Source: Streptomyces sp. CNH099 | GTDB taxonomy: Bacteria > Actinomycetota > Actinomycetes > Streptomycetales > Streptomycetaceae | NCBI GenBank assembly: GCA_000514715.1 | Contig: AZWL01000001.1 | Span: 1,028,316 to 1,092,315, forward strand | Direction: 5' to 3' | DNA length: 64,000 nt | Notes under the pieces: generated by a model | What the model was told of the DNA's origin: nothing | Databases searched by the model: none | What the model saw: only the letters and a program-made list of their open reading frames with translations | Shown: positions 34,847 to 43,504 of the stretch, one piece after another | Layout: each line of letters starts with the position of its first letter | Position numbering within the stretch: the stretch's first letter is position 1 | Position numbers and translations under genes: made by a program

Positions 34847-35818
34847 ATGGCCCTGTTCGACCTGCCCCTCGGCGAACTGCGCGACTACCGCCCCGAGCGC
34901 GACGAGCCCGCCGACTTCGACGACTTCTGGACCCGCACCCTCGCCGAGGCCCGGGCCGCCGCGGACGCCGCGCCGGAGTTCCGCCCGTACGCGACGGACC
35001 TGACGGCGGTCGACGTCCTCGACGTGTCCTTCGCCGGCTGGGGCGGCCACCGCATCGCCGCCTGGCTCGTCCTGCCGCGGGGCGCCGACGGGCCGGTGCC
35101 GTGCGTCATGCACTACATCGGCTACGGCGGCGGCCGCGGGCTGCCGCACGACCACCTGCTGTGGCCCGCCGCCGGCCGCGCCGTCTTCGTGGTCGACACC
35201 CGCGGCCAGGGCGCCGCCCACCGGAACAACGCCGGCTCCACCCCCGACCCGCACGGCACGGGCAACGCGCAGGCCCCCGGCTTCATGACCCGCGGCGTGC
35301 TCGACCCCGAGGAGTACTACTACCGCCGGGTGTTCACCGACGCGGTGCGCGCCGTCGACGCCGCCGCCGCGCACCCGGCGGTGGACGGCGAGCGGATCGC
35401 GGTCAGCGGCGGCAGCCAGGGCGGCGCGATCGCCACGGCGGTCGCGGGGCTGCACCCGGGGGTGCGGGCGGCGATGATCGACGTGCCGTTCCTCAACCAC
35501 TTCCGCCGGGCGGTCACGATCACCGACAAGCACCCGTACCAGGAGCTGGTCCTGTACCTGGCCACCCAGCGGGGCGCGGACGAGCGGGTGTTCCGGACGC
35601 TGTCGTACTTCGACGGGCTCAACTTCGCGGCGCGGGCGCGGGTGCCGGCGCTGTACTCGGTGGCGCTGATGGACGAGGTGTGCCCGCCGTCGACGGTCTT
35701 CGCGTCGTTTAACCACTGGGGCGGGCCGAAGGACATCGAGGTCTACCCGTGGAACGGCCACGAGGGCGGCGGGAACGACCACCGGGCGGCGGCGCTGGCC
35801 TGGCTGCTGCGGGCGTAG
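34847..35818 (+). CDS. acetylxylan esterase / cephalosporin-C deacetylase (CE7)
   Basis: The ATG at 34847, after CGGAGGACCCGC, gives 323 residues, the CE7 size. The protein starts MALFDLPLGELRDYRPERDE, typical of the family. Motifs are the oxyanion segment VVDTRGQGAAHRNN (RGQG), the nucleophile serine in VSGGSQGGAIATAVA (GxSQG) and the catalytic His in PWNGHEGGG. It deacetylates acetylated oligosaccharides, probably inside the cell since no signal peptide is present. It is probably controlled with the LacI operon. It lies 131 bp after the repressor and may share its promoter. Confidence 0.9.
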   Translation: MALFDLPLGELRDYRPERDEPADFDDFWTRTLAEARAAADAAPEFRPYATDLTAVDVLDVSFAGWGGHRIAAWLVLPRGADGPVPCVMHYIGYGGGRGLPHDHLLWPAAGRAVFVVDTRGQGAAHRNNAGSTPDPHGTGNAQAPGFMTRGVLDPEEYYYRRVFTDAVRAVDAAAAHPAVDGERIAVSGGSQGGAIATAVAGLHPGVRAAMIDVPFLNHFRRAVTITDKHPYQELVLYLATQRGADERVFRTLSYFDGLNFAARARVPALYSVALMDEVCPPSTVFASFNHWGGPKDIEVYPWNGHEGGGNDHRAAALAWLLRA

Positions 35819-35873
35819 CGCCCGGCGCGCACCCGCCGGGCCGGTGGGGCCCGGGGGCGGTCCGTACGGCCGG

Positions 35874-36479
35874 TCAGGGCCGCTCCGGGGCGCCGAGCAG
35901 CTCCCGCAGCACGGCCTCCGCCGCGGCCGCGTCCCCCGCCGTCAGCGCGTCGACCAGCGCCTGCCGGCGGGCCTGCGACGCCGCCGGAGGCCGGGCCCTG
36001 GCCCGCAGCTCGCCCGCGACGCGGACGAGCTGGCGGTTGCCGGAGAGGGCCACCAGCGCCTCGTGGAACTCCGCGTCGTCCCCCGCCAGCCGGCTCAGCG
36101 TCAGCCAGCGCTCCGGCGGCAGCCCGGCCGCCAGCCGGTGCAGCAGCGGCACGAGGAGGAGCGCCCGTACCTCGGCCAGCTCGGCCAGGTCGCGGGCGCT
36201 GGGCGCGAGCACCCGGAAGCCGCGGTTGGGCAGTATCGCCACGGCGCCCTCCGCGGCGAGTTGCTGCATGGCCTCGCGCACCGGCGTCGCCGAGACGCCG
36301 AACCGCTCGCCGAGCGCGGGTGCGGAGTACACCTCGCCGGGCCGCAGTTCGCCGTCGCGGATCGCGGTACGCAGCGCGTCGAGCACCTGGTCGCGTACGG
36401 AGTGCCGGCGCACCCGGGCCGGCGCGCGGGCGTCGCCCGGTGCCCCCGGCGTGTGCGCCGTGTGCGCCGCCTGGTCCAC
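35874..36479 (-). CDS. GntR/FCD-family transcriptional regulator
   Basis: The GTG at 36479 gives 201 residues. The winged HTH at about 24-92 reads SVRDQVLDALRTAIRDGELR, PGEVYSAPALGERFGVSATP and VREAMQQLAAEGAVAILPNR. The FCD ligand domain (about 99-195) is slightly shorter than usual. It converges with the esterase gene, 55 bp apart. The target is unknown. Confidence 0.87.
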   Translation of the reverse strand: MDQAAHTAHTPGAPGDARAPARVRRHSVRDQVLDALRTAIRDGELRPGEVYSAPALGERFGVSATPVREAMQQLAAEGAVAILPNRGFRVLAPSARDLAELAEVRALLLVPLLHRLAAGLPPERWLTLSRLAGDDAEFHEALVALSGNRQLVRVAGELRARARPPAASQARRQALVDALTAGDAAAAEAVLRELLGAPERP

Positions 36480-36574
36480 TTTTTCTCCCGATTCGCCACA
36501 GACGTACGCATCCTAGGACCTGCCGCGCCACACGATAACCCGGCACCCCTTGCCCTCCCCGGGATCAAGACGGT

Positions 36575-36593
36575 TAAGGTTAGGCTTACCTCA
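36575..36593 (+). promoter_or_regulatory. iron box (DmdR1/IdeR-type operator)
   Basis: TAAGGTTAGGCTTACCTCA matches the 19-bp actinobacterial iron box TTAGGTTAGGCTAACCTAA at most positions, with inner symmetry AGGTTAGGCTTACCT. It lies about 60 bp upstream of the FhuF-like reductase start, so Fe(II)-bound DmdR would repress that gene. Confidence 0.7.
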
Positions 36594-36653
36594 GCCCGTC
36601 GACGGGTCGAGAACACGCCACGCCCCGCCGAGCCCAGGGTGGTCGCCGCACCG

Positions 36654-37562
36654 ATGTCCGCACCCGCAGTGCCCCAGCCGCTCGACGACGCCCGCGCCCC
36701 GTACACCCGGCCCGCCCGGCGCGCCGGCACGCCCGTCACCGCGGCCTACGCGCGGCTCGGCGAGGTCCTGCCGTTCCTGGCCGTCACCGAACTCGGCCCC
36801 GCGGACCCGCTGCCCGCCGCCCCCGGCTGGGTGGCCGCCGCGGACCTGGCCGCCGGCGGCGAGGCCCTCGACGGGTTCCTCGCCTGGGACGCGGAACAGG
36901 TCCGCCGCACCTACGGCGAGGACGCCCGCGCCGACGTCGTGGCCAGCTTCGGCCTGCACCGCTACGCCTGGGCCGCCTGCCTCCTGGTCACCGTCCCCTG
37001 GTTCCTGCTGCGCCGCGTGCCCCGGGTCCCCGTGGCCGCCGTGGCGCTGCACCGCAACGACGACGGCAGCCGCACCCGCGTCGCCGTCCGCGGCGGCGGG
37101 TTCGCCTGCCTGCCGGACGACCCCGACGCCGGCCTGCCCGGCGCCCGGGTCGTCCCCGGCGAGGAGGCGCTGCGCGCCGAGGTGCGGGCGGCCGTGGCCG
37201 AGCATCTGGAGCCGGTGCTCGCCGCGTTCGGGCCGCGCATGCGCCGCGGCCCCCGGGCGCTGTGGGGGATGGCGACGGACGAGGTCGTCGAAGGGCTGTG
37301 GTACCTGGGCGAACTGCTGGGCGAGGAGGAGCGCGCGATGGCCGAGGCCGCGCGGCTCCTGCCGGGGAACGGGCCGGCCACGGCCCCGTACGCCGGCGGC
37401 GCCGCCTTCCGCACCCTCACCGGCCCGGCGGGGCAGCCCCTGGCGACCCGGGACCGGGCGAGCTGCTGCATGTACTACACGCTGCGGCCCGAGGACACCT
37501 GCATCACCTGCCCCCGCACCTGCGATTCGGAGCGCGTCGCCCGCCTCGCCGCAAGTTCCTAG
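36654..37562 (+). CDS. FhuF-like (2Fe-2S) ferric-siderophore reductase
   Basis: The ATG at 36654 gives 302 residues; GTG at 36639 is an in-frame alternative. The C-terminus carries the FhuF-type cluster ligands C271, C272, C283 and C286 (SCCMYYTLRPEDTCITCPRTC), plus C290. The N-terminal ~250 residues are the usual helical FhuF domain with a hydrophobic segment near 107-123. Such proteins reduce siderophore-bound ferric iron in the cytoplasm. The iron box at 36575-36593 supports this role. No siderophore synthesis or transport genes are next to it. Confidence 0.82.
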   Translation: MSAPAVPQPLDDARAPYTRPARRAGTPVTAAYARLGEVLPFLAVTELGPADPLPAAPGWVAAADLAAGGEALDGFLAWDAEQVRRTYGEDARADVVASFGLHRYAWAACLLVTVPWFLLRRVPRVPVAAVALHRNDDGSRTRVAVRGGGFACLPDDPDAGLPGARVVPGEEALRAEVRAAVAEHLEPVLAAFGPRMRRGPRALWGMATDEVVEGLWYLGELLGEEERAMAEAARLLPGNGPATAPYAGGAAFRTLTGPAGQPLATRDRASCCMYYTLRPEDTCITCPRTCDSERVARLAASS

Positions 37563-37568
37563 CGCACA

Positions 37569-37596
37569 AGCCACCCCTTTGAGTGGCTGTTTTCGT
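37569..37596 (+). terminator. rho-independent terminator after the FhuF-like gene
   Basis: AGCCAC-(CCCTTTGA)-GTGGCT forms a 6-bp stem followed by a T-rich run (GTTTTCGTTT), the classical intrinsic form, seven bases after the stop codon. Confidence 0.65.
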
Positions 37597-37674
37597 TTCC
37601 TCCGGAATCGCGGTGCGGTTCCGCGAGTATCGGTGCCCGAGTCACGCGTCACAGGCCGAGGCAAGGGACATCCG

Positions 37675-38709
37675 ATGGGACTGAACGGGATACCGCTGAG
37701 CTGGGCCGTCCCGGCCGCCGTGCTGCTGTTCGGGGTGCTCGCGGCGGTCGCCGTCGTCGTACGCGGCCGGCAGCGGGCCGACGAGCCCGCGGACTCCCGG
37801 GAGGCCGCAGAACAGCGCCGCCGCCGCAAGGAGGCGATGTACGGGACGCTGGCGTACCTCCTGCTCTTCTGCTGCGCCGCGGTCGCCGCCGCGCTCTCCT
37901 TCCACGGCCTGGTCGGCTTCGGCCGGCAGAACCTCGGCCTGTCGGACGGCTGGGAGTACCTGGTCCCCTTCGGGCTCGACGGCGCCGCCATGTTCTGCTC
38001 GGTCATCGCCGTGCGCGAGGCCAGCAACGGCGACGCCGCGCTCGGCTCCCGGCTGCTGGTGTGGACGTTCGCCGGCGCGGCGGCCTGGTTCAACTGGGTG
38101 CACGCGCCGCGCGGCACCGGGCACGCGGGCGCGCCGCAGTTCTTCGCGGGCATGTCGCTGTCCGCCGCGGTGCTCTTCGACCGGGCGCTGAAGCAGACCC
38201 GCCGGGCGGCGCTGCGCGAGCAGGGGCTCGTGCCGCGGCCGCTGCCGCAGATCCGGTTCGTCCGCTGGCTGCGGGCGCCGCGCGAGACGTTCCGGGCGTG
38301 GTCGCTGATGCTGCTCGAAGGCGTGAGCACACTGGACGAGGCGGTCGACGAGGTGCGCCAGGACCGCCGGGAGGAGGCGCGCCGGCGGGCGGAGGAGCGC
38401 GAGCAGGCCCGGCTGGAGCGGGCCCGGCTCAAGGCCCTCGGCAAGCACCACCGCGCGCTGGCCCCGGGCGAGTTGACCGCGGCGCGCGCCGAGGCGCCGG
38501 TGGCGTTGACGCCGGAGCCGGTCCCGGAGCCGGCGCAGCTGCCGCTGCGGTCCCGCCCGGCGGTCGCCGGGCCGCCGGTGGCGGAGCAGCCGGACAAGGC
38601 GCCGCCCGCCCGGCCGGCCGCGGGGCCCGTCGTCCAGGACGACGAGCTGGCGGCCCCGCTGGACACCCTGGAGCAGAAGCTCACGGCCATGGAGAACCAG
38701 CTGCGCTGA
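37675..38709 (+). CDS. DUF2637-domain membrane protein (SpdB-like)
   Basis: The ATG at 37675 gives 344 residues. Membrane segments lie at about 9-29, 56-80 and 98-150. The DUF2637 core is YLLLFCCAAVAAALSFHGLV, GWEYLVPFGLDGAAMFCSVI and REASNGDAALGSRLLVWTFA. A charged helical segment with Arg/Glu repeats follows (about 225-260) and then a Pro-rich tail. DUF2637 proteins are known from Streptomyces plasmid transfer (Spd) loci and from chromosomes. Its role here is unknown. It is the only gene between the FhuF-like terminator and the mannosidase. Confidence 0.8.
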   Translation: MGLNGIPLSWAVPAAVLLFGVLAAVAVVVRGRQRADEPADSREAAEQRRRRKEAMYGTLAYLLLFCCAAVAAALSFHGLVGFGRQNLGLSDGWEYLVPFGLDGAAMFCSVIAVREASNGDAALGSRLLVWTFAGAAAWFNWVHAPRGTGHAGAPQFFAGMSLSAAVLFDRALKQTRRAALREQGLVPRPLPQIRFVRWLRAPRETFRAWSLMLLEGVSTLDEAVDEVRQDRREEARRRAEEREQARLERARLKALGKHHRALAPGELTAARAEAPVALTPEPVPEPAQLPLRSRPAVAGPPVAEQPDKAPPARPAAGPVVQDDELAAPLDTLEQKLTAMENQLR

Positions 38710-38815
38710 CGGTGCCTCCCCGGCCGCCGGGGAAGCGGCCCGGGAGGCGGGTCCTCTTGCCCGGTCGGCCGTGCGCGGGTTAGGCAGATCACAGCCACGA
38801 CTGTGAGGAGCCGCG

Positions 38816-41800
38816 ATGCACGACGACCGACTGCTGGCGGAGGGCCGGCTGGACCGCGCGCTGCGCCAGTTCATCCGCCCCGCCCAGTACACCGAACGCG
38901 TCCCCCTGGAGCTGTCGGTGTGGCATCGCCCCGGCGAGCCGGTGCCGGCGGACGAGGCGCTGAAGGTCCCCCCGGAGGAGTACGAGCCCTTCGCCGTCGG
39001 CACCCGGTGGGGGCCGCCGTGGTCGACCAGCTGGTTCCGGCTGACCGGCACCGTGCCGGCGGGCTGGGCGGGGCGGCGCGTCGAGGCCGTGATCGACCCC
39101 GGGTTCGGCGCGGAGATGCCGGGGTTCCAGGCCGAGGGGCTCGTGTACGACGCGGCCGGCGTGCCCGTCAAGGGCGTACACCCGCGCAACCGCCACGTGC
39201 CGGTCGCCTCCCCCGCGGCCGGCGGCGAGCCCGTACGGCTGCTGCTGGAGGCGGCCGCGAACCCCGCGGTCCTCCAGGACTTCACGCCCACCCTGCTCGG
39301 CGAGCTGCGCACCGCGGGCGACGCGCCGCTGTACACCTTCCGCTCCGCCGACCTCGCCGTGCTCGACGAGGACGTGTGGCACCTGGTCCTCGACATCGAG
39401 GTGCTCGCCGAGCTGATGCACGAGCTGCCCGCGGACCGCGGCCGCCGCCACGACATCCTGCACACCCTCGACCGCATGCTCGACGTGCTCGACCTGCACG
39501 ACGTGCCCGGCACGGCCGCCGCCGCCCGCGCCGAGCTGGCCCCGGCGCTGGCCCGGCCCGCGGCGGCCAGCGCCCACCGGGCGTACGCCACCGGGCACGC
39601 GCACATCGACTCCGCCTGGCTGTGGCCGCTGCGCGAGACCGTGCGCAAGGCGTCCCGGACGTTCGCGAACGTCACCGAACTGGCGCTGTCGGGGGACTAT
39701 CCGGAGCTGGTCTTCGCCTGCTCGCAGGCGCAGCAGTACGCCTGGGTCAAGCAGCACCAGCCGCATGTCTACGAGCGCATCCGCACCGCCGTGGCCGCCG
39801 GCCAGTTCGTGCCGGTCGGCTCGATGTGGGTGGAGTCGGACGCGAACATGCCGGGCGGGGAGGCGCTCGCGCGCCAGCTGGTGCACGGCAAGCGGTTCTT
39901 CGCCGAGGAGTTCGGCGTGGACACCCGGGAGGTCTGGCTGCCGGACTCGTTCGGGTACACGGCGGCGTTCCCGCAGCTCGCCCGGCTGGCGGGCATCCGG
40001 TGGTTCCTGACGCAGAAGCTGTCGTGGAACCAGACGAACAGGATGCCGCACCACACCTTCTGGTGGGAGGGCATCGACGGCACCCGGGTCTTCACCCACT
40101 TCCCGCCCGTCGACACGTACAACGCCACCATGCACGCCGCCGAACTGGCGCACGCCGAGCGCAACTTCGCCGACAAGGGGCGGGCGAGCATGTCGCTGGT
40201 GCCGTTCGGGTACGGGGACGGGGGCGGCGGGCCGACGCGGGAGATGCTGGAGAAGGCGCGCCGGCTGCGGTCGCTGGAGGGCTCCCCGCGGGTGGAGGTG
40301 GCCGGGCCCGCGGAGTTCTTCGCGGCGGCCGAGGAGGAGTACGGGGCGGTGGCGCCGGTGTGGTCCGGGGAGCTGTACCTGGAGTTCCACCGCGGCACGT
40401 ACACCAGCCAGGCCGACACCAAGCGCGGCAACCGGCGCAGCGAGCACCTGCTGCGCGAGGCGGAGCTGTGGGCGACGGCGGCGGCGCTGGCGGACCCGGC
40501 GTACGCGTACCCGTACGAGGAGCTGGACCGGATCTGGAAGACCGTGCTGCTGCACCAGTTCCACGACATCCTACCGGGGTCGTCGATCGCGTGGGTGCAC
40601 CGGGAGGCGGCGCAGACGTACGCGGCGGTGGCCGAGGAGCTGGCGGGCCTCACGGCGGCGGCGGTCGCGGCGCTGGGCGGCGCGGACGGGCCGGGCCGGC
40701 CGGACATCGCCGTGCTGAACGCCGCGCCGTACGACCGGGACGAGGTCGTGGAGCTGGCCGCGGCGGACGCGGCGGCGCTGCCGCCGGAGGCCGTGACGCA
40801 GCCGCTCGGCGACGGCGGGTCGCTGGCGCGGGCGAACGCGCCGGCGCTCGGCGCGGGGACGGCGGGCGCGGCGGCCGGCGCCGCCGTGTCGGCGGTGGCC
40901 GCGGGCGGCGACGTGGTCCTCGACAACGGGCTGCTGCGCGTCGTCGTCGACGGCGACGGGCTGCTGACCTCCGTACGGGACCTGACCACCGGCCGCGAGG
41001 TGCTGGCGCCGGGCGCCCGGGCCAACCTGCTGCAGCTCCACCCCGACCACCCCAACCAGTGGGACGCCTGGGACATCGACAAGTTCTACCGGCGCACCCG
41101 CACCGACCTGGTGGAGGCGGACTCGGTGACGGTCACCGAGCGGGGACCGCTGCGCGCGGCGGTGCGGGTGGTGCGGACGGTGGGCCGGTCGCGGATCGTG
41201 CAGGACATCGCCCTGGCGGCGGACAGCGGCCGGGTGGACTTCACCACCGAGGTCGACTGGCGGGAGGAGGAGAAGGTGCTCAAGGCCGCGTTCCCGCTGG
41301 ACGTGCACGCGGAACGGTCCACGTCCGAGATCCAGTTCGGGCACGTGCACCGGCCGACGCACGCGAACACGAGCTGGGACGCGGCCAGGTTCGAGATCTG
41401 CGCGCACCGCTGGCTGCACGTGGGCGAGCCGGGGTACGGCGTGGCGCTGCTCAACGACGCCACGTACGGCCACGACGTGACGCGGGAGGCGCACGAGGCG
41501 GGGCTGGGCACCACGGTCCGGCTGACGATCCTGCGGGCGCCGCGGTTCCCGGACCCGGAGACGGACCTCGGCGTGCACCGGTACCGGTACGCGCTGCTGC
41601 CGGGCGCGGACGTCGGCGCGGCGGTGGCGCAGGGCCTCGCGCTGAACCTGCCGCTGCGCACGGCGCGTACGGCGGCGCGGGAACCGCTGGTCTCGGTGAG
41701 CGACCCGGCGATCACCGTGGAGTCGGTGAAGGCGGCGGAGGACCGCAGCGGGGACGTGGTGGTCCGGCTGTACGAGTCCCGCGGGGGGCGGGCGTCGGGA

Positions 41801-41962
41801 ACCCTGACGACGTCGTTCGGGGTGGCTGACGTACAGGTGACGGATCTGCTGGAGCGCCCGCTGGCGGAGGGCTCGGACGCCGCCCGGGACGGGGACGGCG
41901 GCGTGGCCGTGCGGCTGCGCCCGTTCCAGATCCTGACGCTGCGGATGCGGCCCGCGCGGTGA
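38816..41962 (+). CDS. GH38 alpha-mannosidase
   Basis: The protein has 1048 residues, typical of GH38 enzymes. The N-terminal domain is followed by the catalytic barrel with metal-binding ATGHAHIDSAWLWPLRET (about 259-276) and the nucleophile region MWVESDANMPGGEAL (Asp in SDANMP). Other motifs are VWLPDSFGYTAAFPQLARL and LLHQFHDILPGSSIAW. The C-terminal beta-sandwich (about 690-1040) includes LLQLHPDHPNQWDAWDIDKF. It hydrolyses alpha-mannosides in a retaining manner. No signal peptide is seen, so it acts on imported oligosaccharides. The upstream GGAGCCGCG is a good ribosome site. Confidence 0.93.
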   Translation: MHDDRLLAEGRLDRALRQFIRPAQYTERVPLELSVWHRPGEPVPADEALKVPPEEYEPFAVGTRWGPPWSTSWFRLTGTVPAGWAGRRVEAVIDPGFGAEMPGFQAEGLVYDAAGVPVKGVHPRNRHVPVASPAAGGEPVRLLLEAAANPAVLQDFTPTLLGELRTAGDAPLYTFRSADLAVLDEDVWHLVLDIEVLAELMHELPADRGRRHDILHTLDRMLDVLDLHDVPGTAAAARAELAPALARPAAASAHRAYATGHAHIDSAWLWPLRETVRKASRTFANVTELALSGDYPELVFACSQAQQYAWVKQHQPHVYERIRTAVAAGQFVPVGSMWVESDANMPGGEALARQLVHGKRFFAEEFGVDTREVWLPDSFGYTAAFPQLARLAGIRWFLTQKLSWNQTNRMPHHTFWWEGIDGTRVFTHFPPVDTYNATMHAAELAHAERNFADKGRASMSLVPFGYGDGGGGPTREMLEKARRLRSLEGSPRVEVAGPAEFFAAAEEEYGAVAPVWSGELYLEFHRGTYTSQADTKRGNRRSEHLLREAELWATAAALADPAYAYPYEELDRIWKTVLLHQFHDILPGSSIAWVHREAAQTYAAVAEELAGLTAAAVAALGGADGPGRPDIAVLNAAPYDRDEVVELAAADAAALPPEAVTQPLGDGGSLARANAPALGAGTAGAAAGAAVSAVAAGGDVVLDNGLLRVVVDGDGLLTSVRDLTTGREVLAPGARANLLQLHPDHPNQWDAWDIDKFYRRTRTDLVEADSVTVTERGPLRAAVRVVRTVGRSRIVQDIALAADSGRVDFTTEVDWREEEKVLKAAFPLDVHAERSTSEIQFGHVHRPTHANTSWDAARFEICAHRWLHVGEPGYGVALLNDATYGHDVTREAHEAGLGTTVRLTILRAPRFPDPETDLGVHRYRYALLPGADVGAAVAQGLALNLPLRTARTAAREPLVSVSDPAITVESVKAAEDRSGDVVVRLYESRGGRASGTLTTSFGVADVQVTDLLERPLAEGSDAARDGDGGVAVRLRPFQILTLRMRPAR

Positions 41963-42061
41963 GCCCGGGAGGGGCCCGGCGCCGCCGGGCCCCTCTGCTC
42001 CCCGTGCCCCGCTGCTCCCCGAACCCCGTCGCCTCCCGGGCCGTCGCCGCTCCCCCGCGGG

Positions 42062-43504
42062 TCAGCTCTCCCAGAGGGCCGCCGCCGTACGGTCGTCGGC
42101 GAAGCCCTTGGCGCGCAGCTGGACGTCCCCGAGGAACGCGGCGAGCCCCGGCGGCGCCTCCTCGCCGCGCCACCGCTCCGCCAGCGCATCCGCCAGCCCT
42201 GGCGCCCCCCGCAGCGGCTCCGCGAACCCGGGGCTGCACAGCAGCAGCACGTCGCCCGGCCGCCCCTCGGACGCCCGGAACACGAACGGCGCCGGCTCAC
42301 CGGGGTCGGGCGACGGCACGAGCGCGCCGAAGCCGGGCGGGGCGGCGGGTGGCGGCGCCGAGCCGGGGGCGCCGAAGCCCGGCGGCGGCGGGCCGGCGGG
42401 GTCGCTGCGCGGGGGGCGGGCGCCGAGGTCGACGGCGAGGCGGGGATCGACGGGTGCGGCGGGCGGCGCGGCGGCCGGGGGGTCGTGCTTCTCCGCGCCT
42501 GGCCCGTCGTCGCCGTCCGGCGGGGCCGGCTCCAGGTCCTGCCACTCGTCGTCGCGCAGCCGGAAGAGACCGCCCGGCCCGGTGCCGAAGAACACCCGGG
42601 TGCGGCAGGCGGCGTCGGTGGACAGCAGCAGGCAGCGCAGTCCGGCGGTGTACTCCGCGGGATCCACGCCGAACTCCTCGGCCTGCGCGCGCAGCAGCCC
42701 GTACGTGCGGCCGGTGAGCCGGTGCAGACCGGCCTTCAGCGCGGCGCGGCGACCGGTGCGTATGTCCTCGGAGAGGCGGGCTCGGCTGCGGCCGACCGCC
42801 TCGCCCATCCACCGCACGAGCGAGGCGGCCGCCCGGTCCGTACGGGGCACGCCGCGGGCGCCGGTGGCGACGGCGACCAGGACGAGCGCGTCGTCGCCGC
42901 CGCCGAAGCGGGCGGTGAGGACGGCGTCGCGGCGCTGCTCGCCGCGGTAGCGGGGGCTGTCGCCGCGGGTGGCGGCGGTGCGGAGGGTGAAGGACCCGTA
43001 GCGCGCGCCGTCGAGGACGGTGTCGGGCACCAGCTCGCCGAGCGCCCCGGGCGCGACCTCGGGCAGCGTGGTGGGCTCCGCCTCGTACGTGGGCGGCCCG
43101 CCGCCGACGAAGGAACCGGTGCGCCGGGCGGACCAGTCGGCGTCGGTGAGGGTGTCGGTGACGGACACCTGCCTCAGCCGCATCGTGGCGGGCGGGGGCG
43201 AGGCGTCGGCGGGCCGGGCCGCCTGGGCGGGCACGGGCGCGGGCGCGGGTCCCGCGGCCGCGGGTGGCAACGGCGGAGCCGGAGCGGAGGACTCCGCCCC
43301 GGCATCCGCGGCAGGGCCGGGCGGCGCGGTCTCACCGAGACCGGGGCTCGACGGCCCGGCCGGGGTCGACGGCACCGAACGGCCCGCCGGCTCAGCGGGC
43401 TCCGCCGCGGCAGGGCGGGGACCCGCCGCATCGGCGCGTGGGCGGCGGACTCCCGGTCCGCGGGCGGTGCCGCTTCCGCCGGCGCCCGGTCCGGGGTGTC
43501 CCAC
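42062..43504 (-). CDS. PP2C-like protein, C-terminal part (frame B of an apparently frameshifted gene)
   Basis: Reads 480 residues. The first ~90 are low-complexity Pro/Ala, part of a linker that belongs to the preceding frame. The domain at about 135-480 (RYGSFTLRTAATRGDSPRYR, GEQRRDAVLTARFGGGDDAL, VLVAVATGARGV, GLFRLRDDEWQDLEPA and DVLLLCSPGFAEPLRGAPG) is the streptomycete PP2C-like family. The DGxGG metal motif is replaced by ATGARG, so phosphatase activity is doubtful. A separate linker with repeated GFGAPG-type segments precedes the end. It has no ribosome site at 43504. The N-terminal continuation lies in frame A at 43174-44142. Confidence 0.72.
   Translation of the reverse strand: MGHPGPGAGGSGTARGPGVRRPRADAAGPRPAAAEPAEPAGRSVPSTPAGPSSPGLGETAPPGPAADAGAESSAPAPPLPPAAAGPAPAPVPAQAARPADASPPPATMRLRQVSVTDTLTDADWSARRTGSFVGGGPPTYEAEPTTLPEVAPGALGELVPDTVLDGARYGSFTLRTAATRGDSPRYRGEQRRDAVLTARFGGGDDALVLVAVATGARGVPRTDRAAASLVRWMGEAVGRSRARLSEDIRTGRRAALKAGLHRLTGRTYGLLRAQAEEFGVDPAEYTAGLRCLLLSTDAACRTRVFFGTGPGGLFRLRDDEWQDLEPAPPDGDDGPGAEKHDPPAAAPPAAPVDPRLAVDLGARPPRSDPAGPPPPGFGAPGSAPPPAAPPGFGALVPSPDPGEPAPFVFRASEGRPGDVLLLCSPGFAEPLRGAPGLADALAERWRGEEAPPGLAAFLGDVQLRAKGFADDRTAAALWES

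Noticed and set aside
38803..41829. A long open frame overlapping the GH38 mannosidase in another plus-strand frame
   Set aside because: It is an out-of-frame Arg/Gly/Ala-rich reading of the mannosidase gene; the mannosidase frame has all catalytic motifs.
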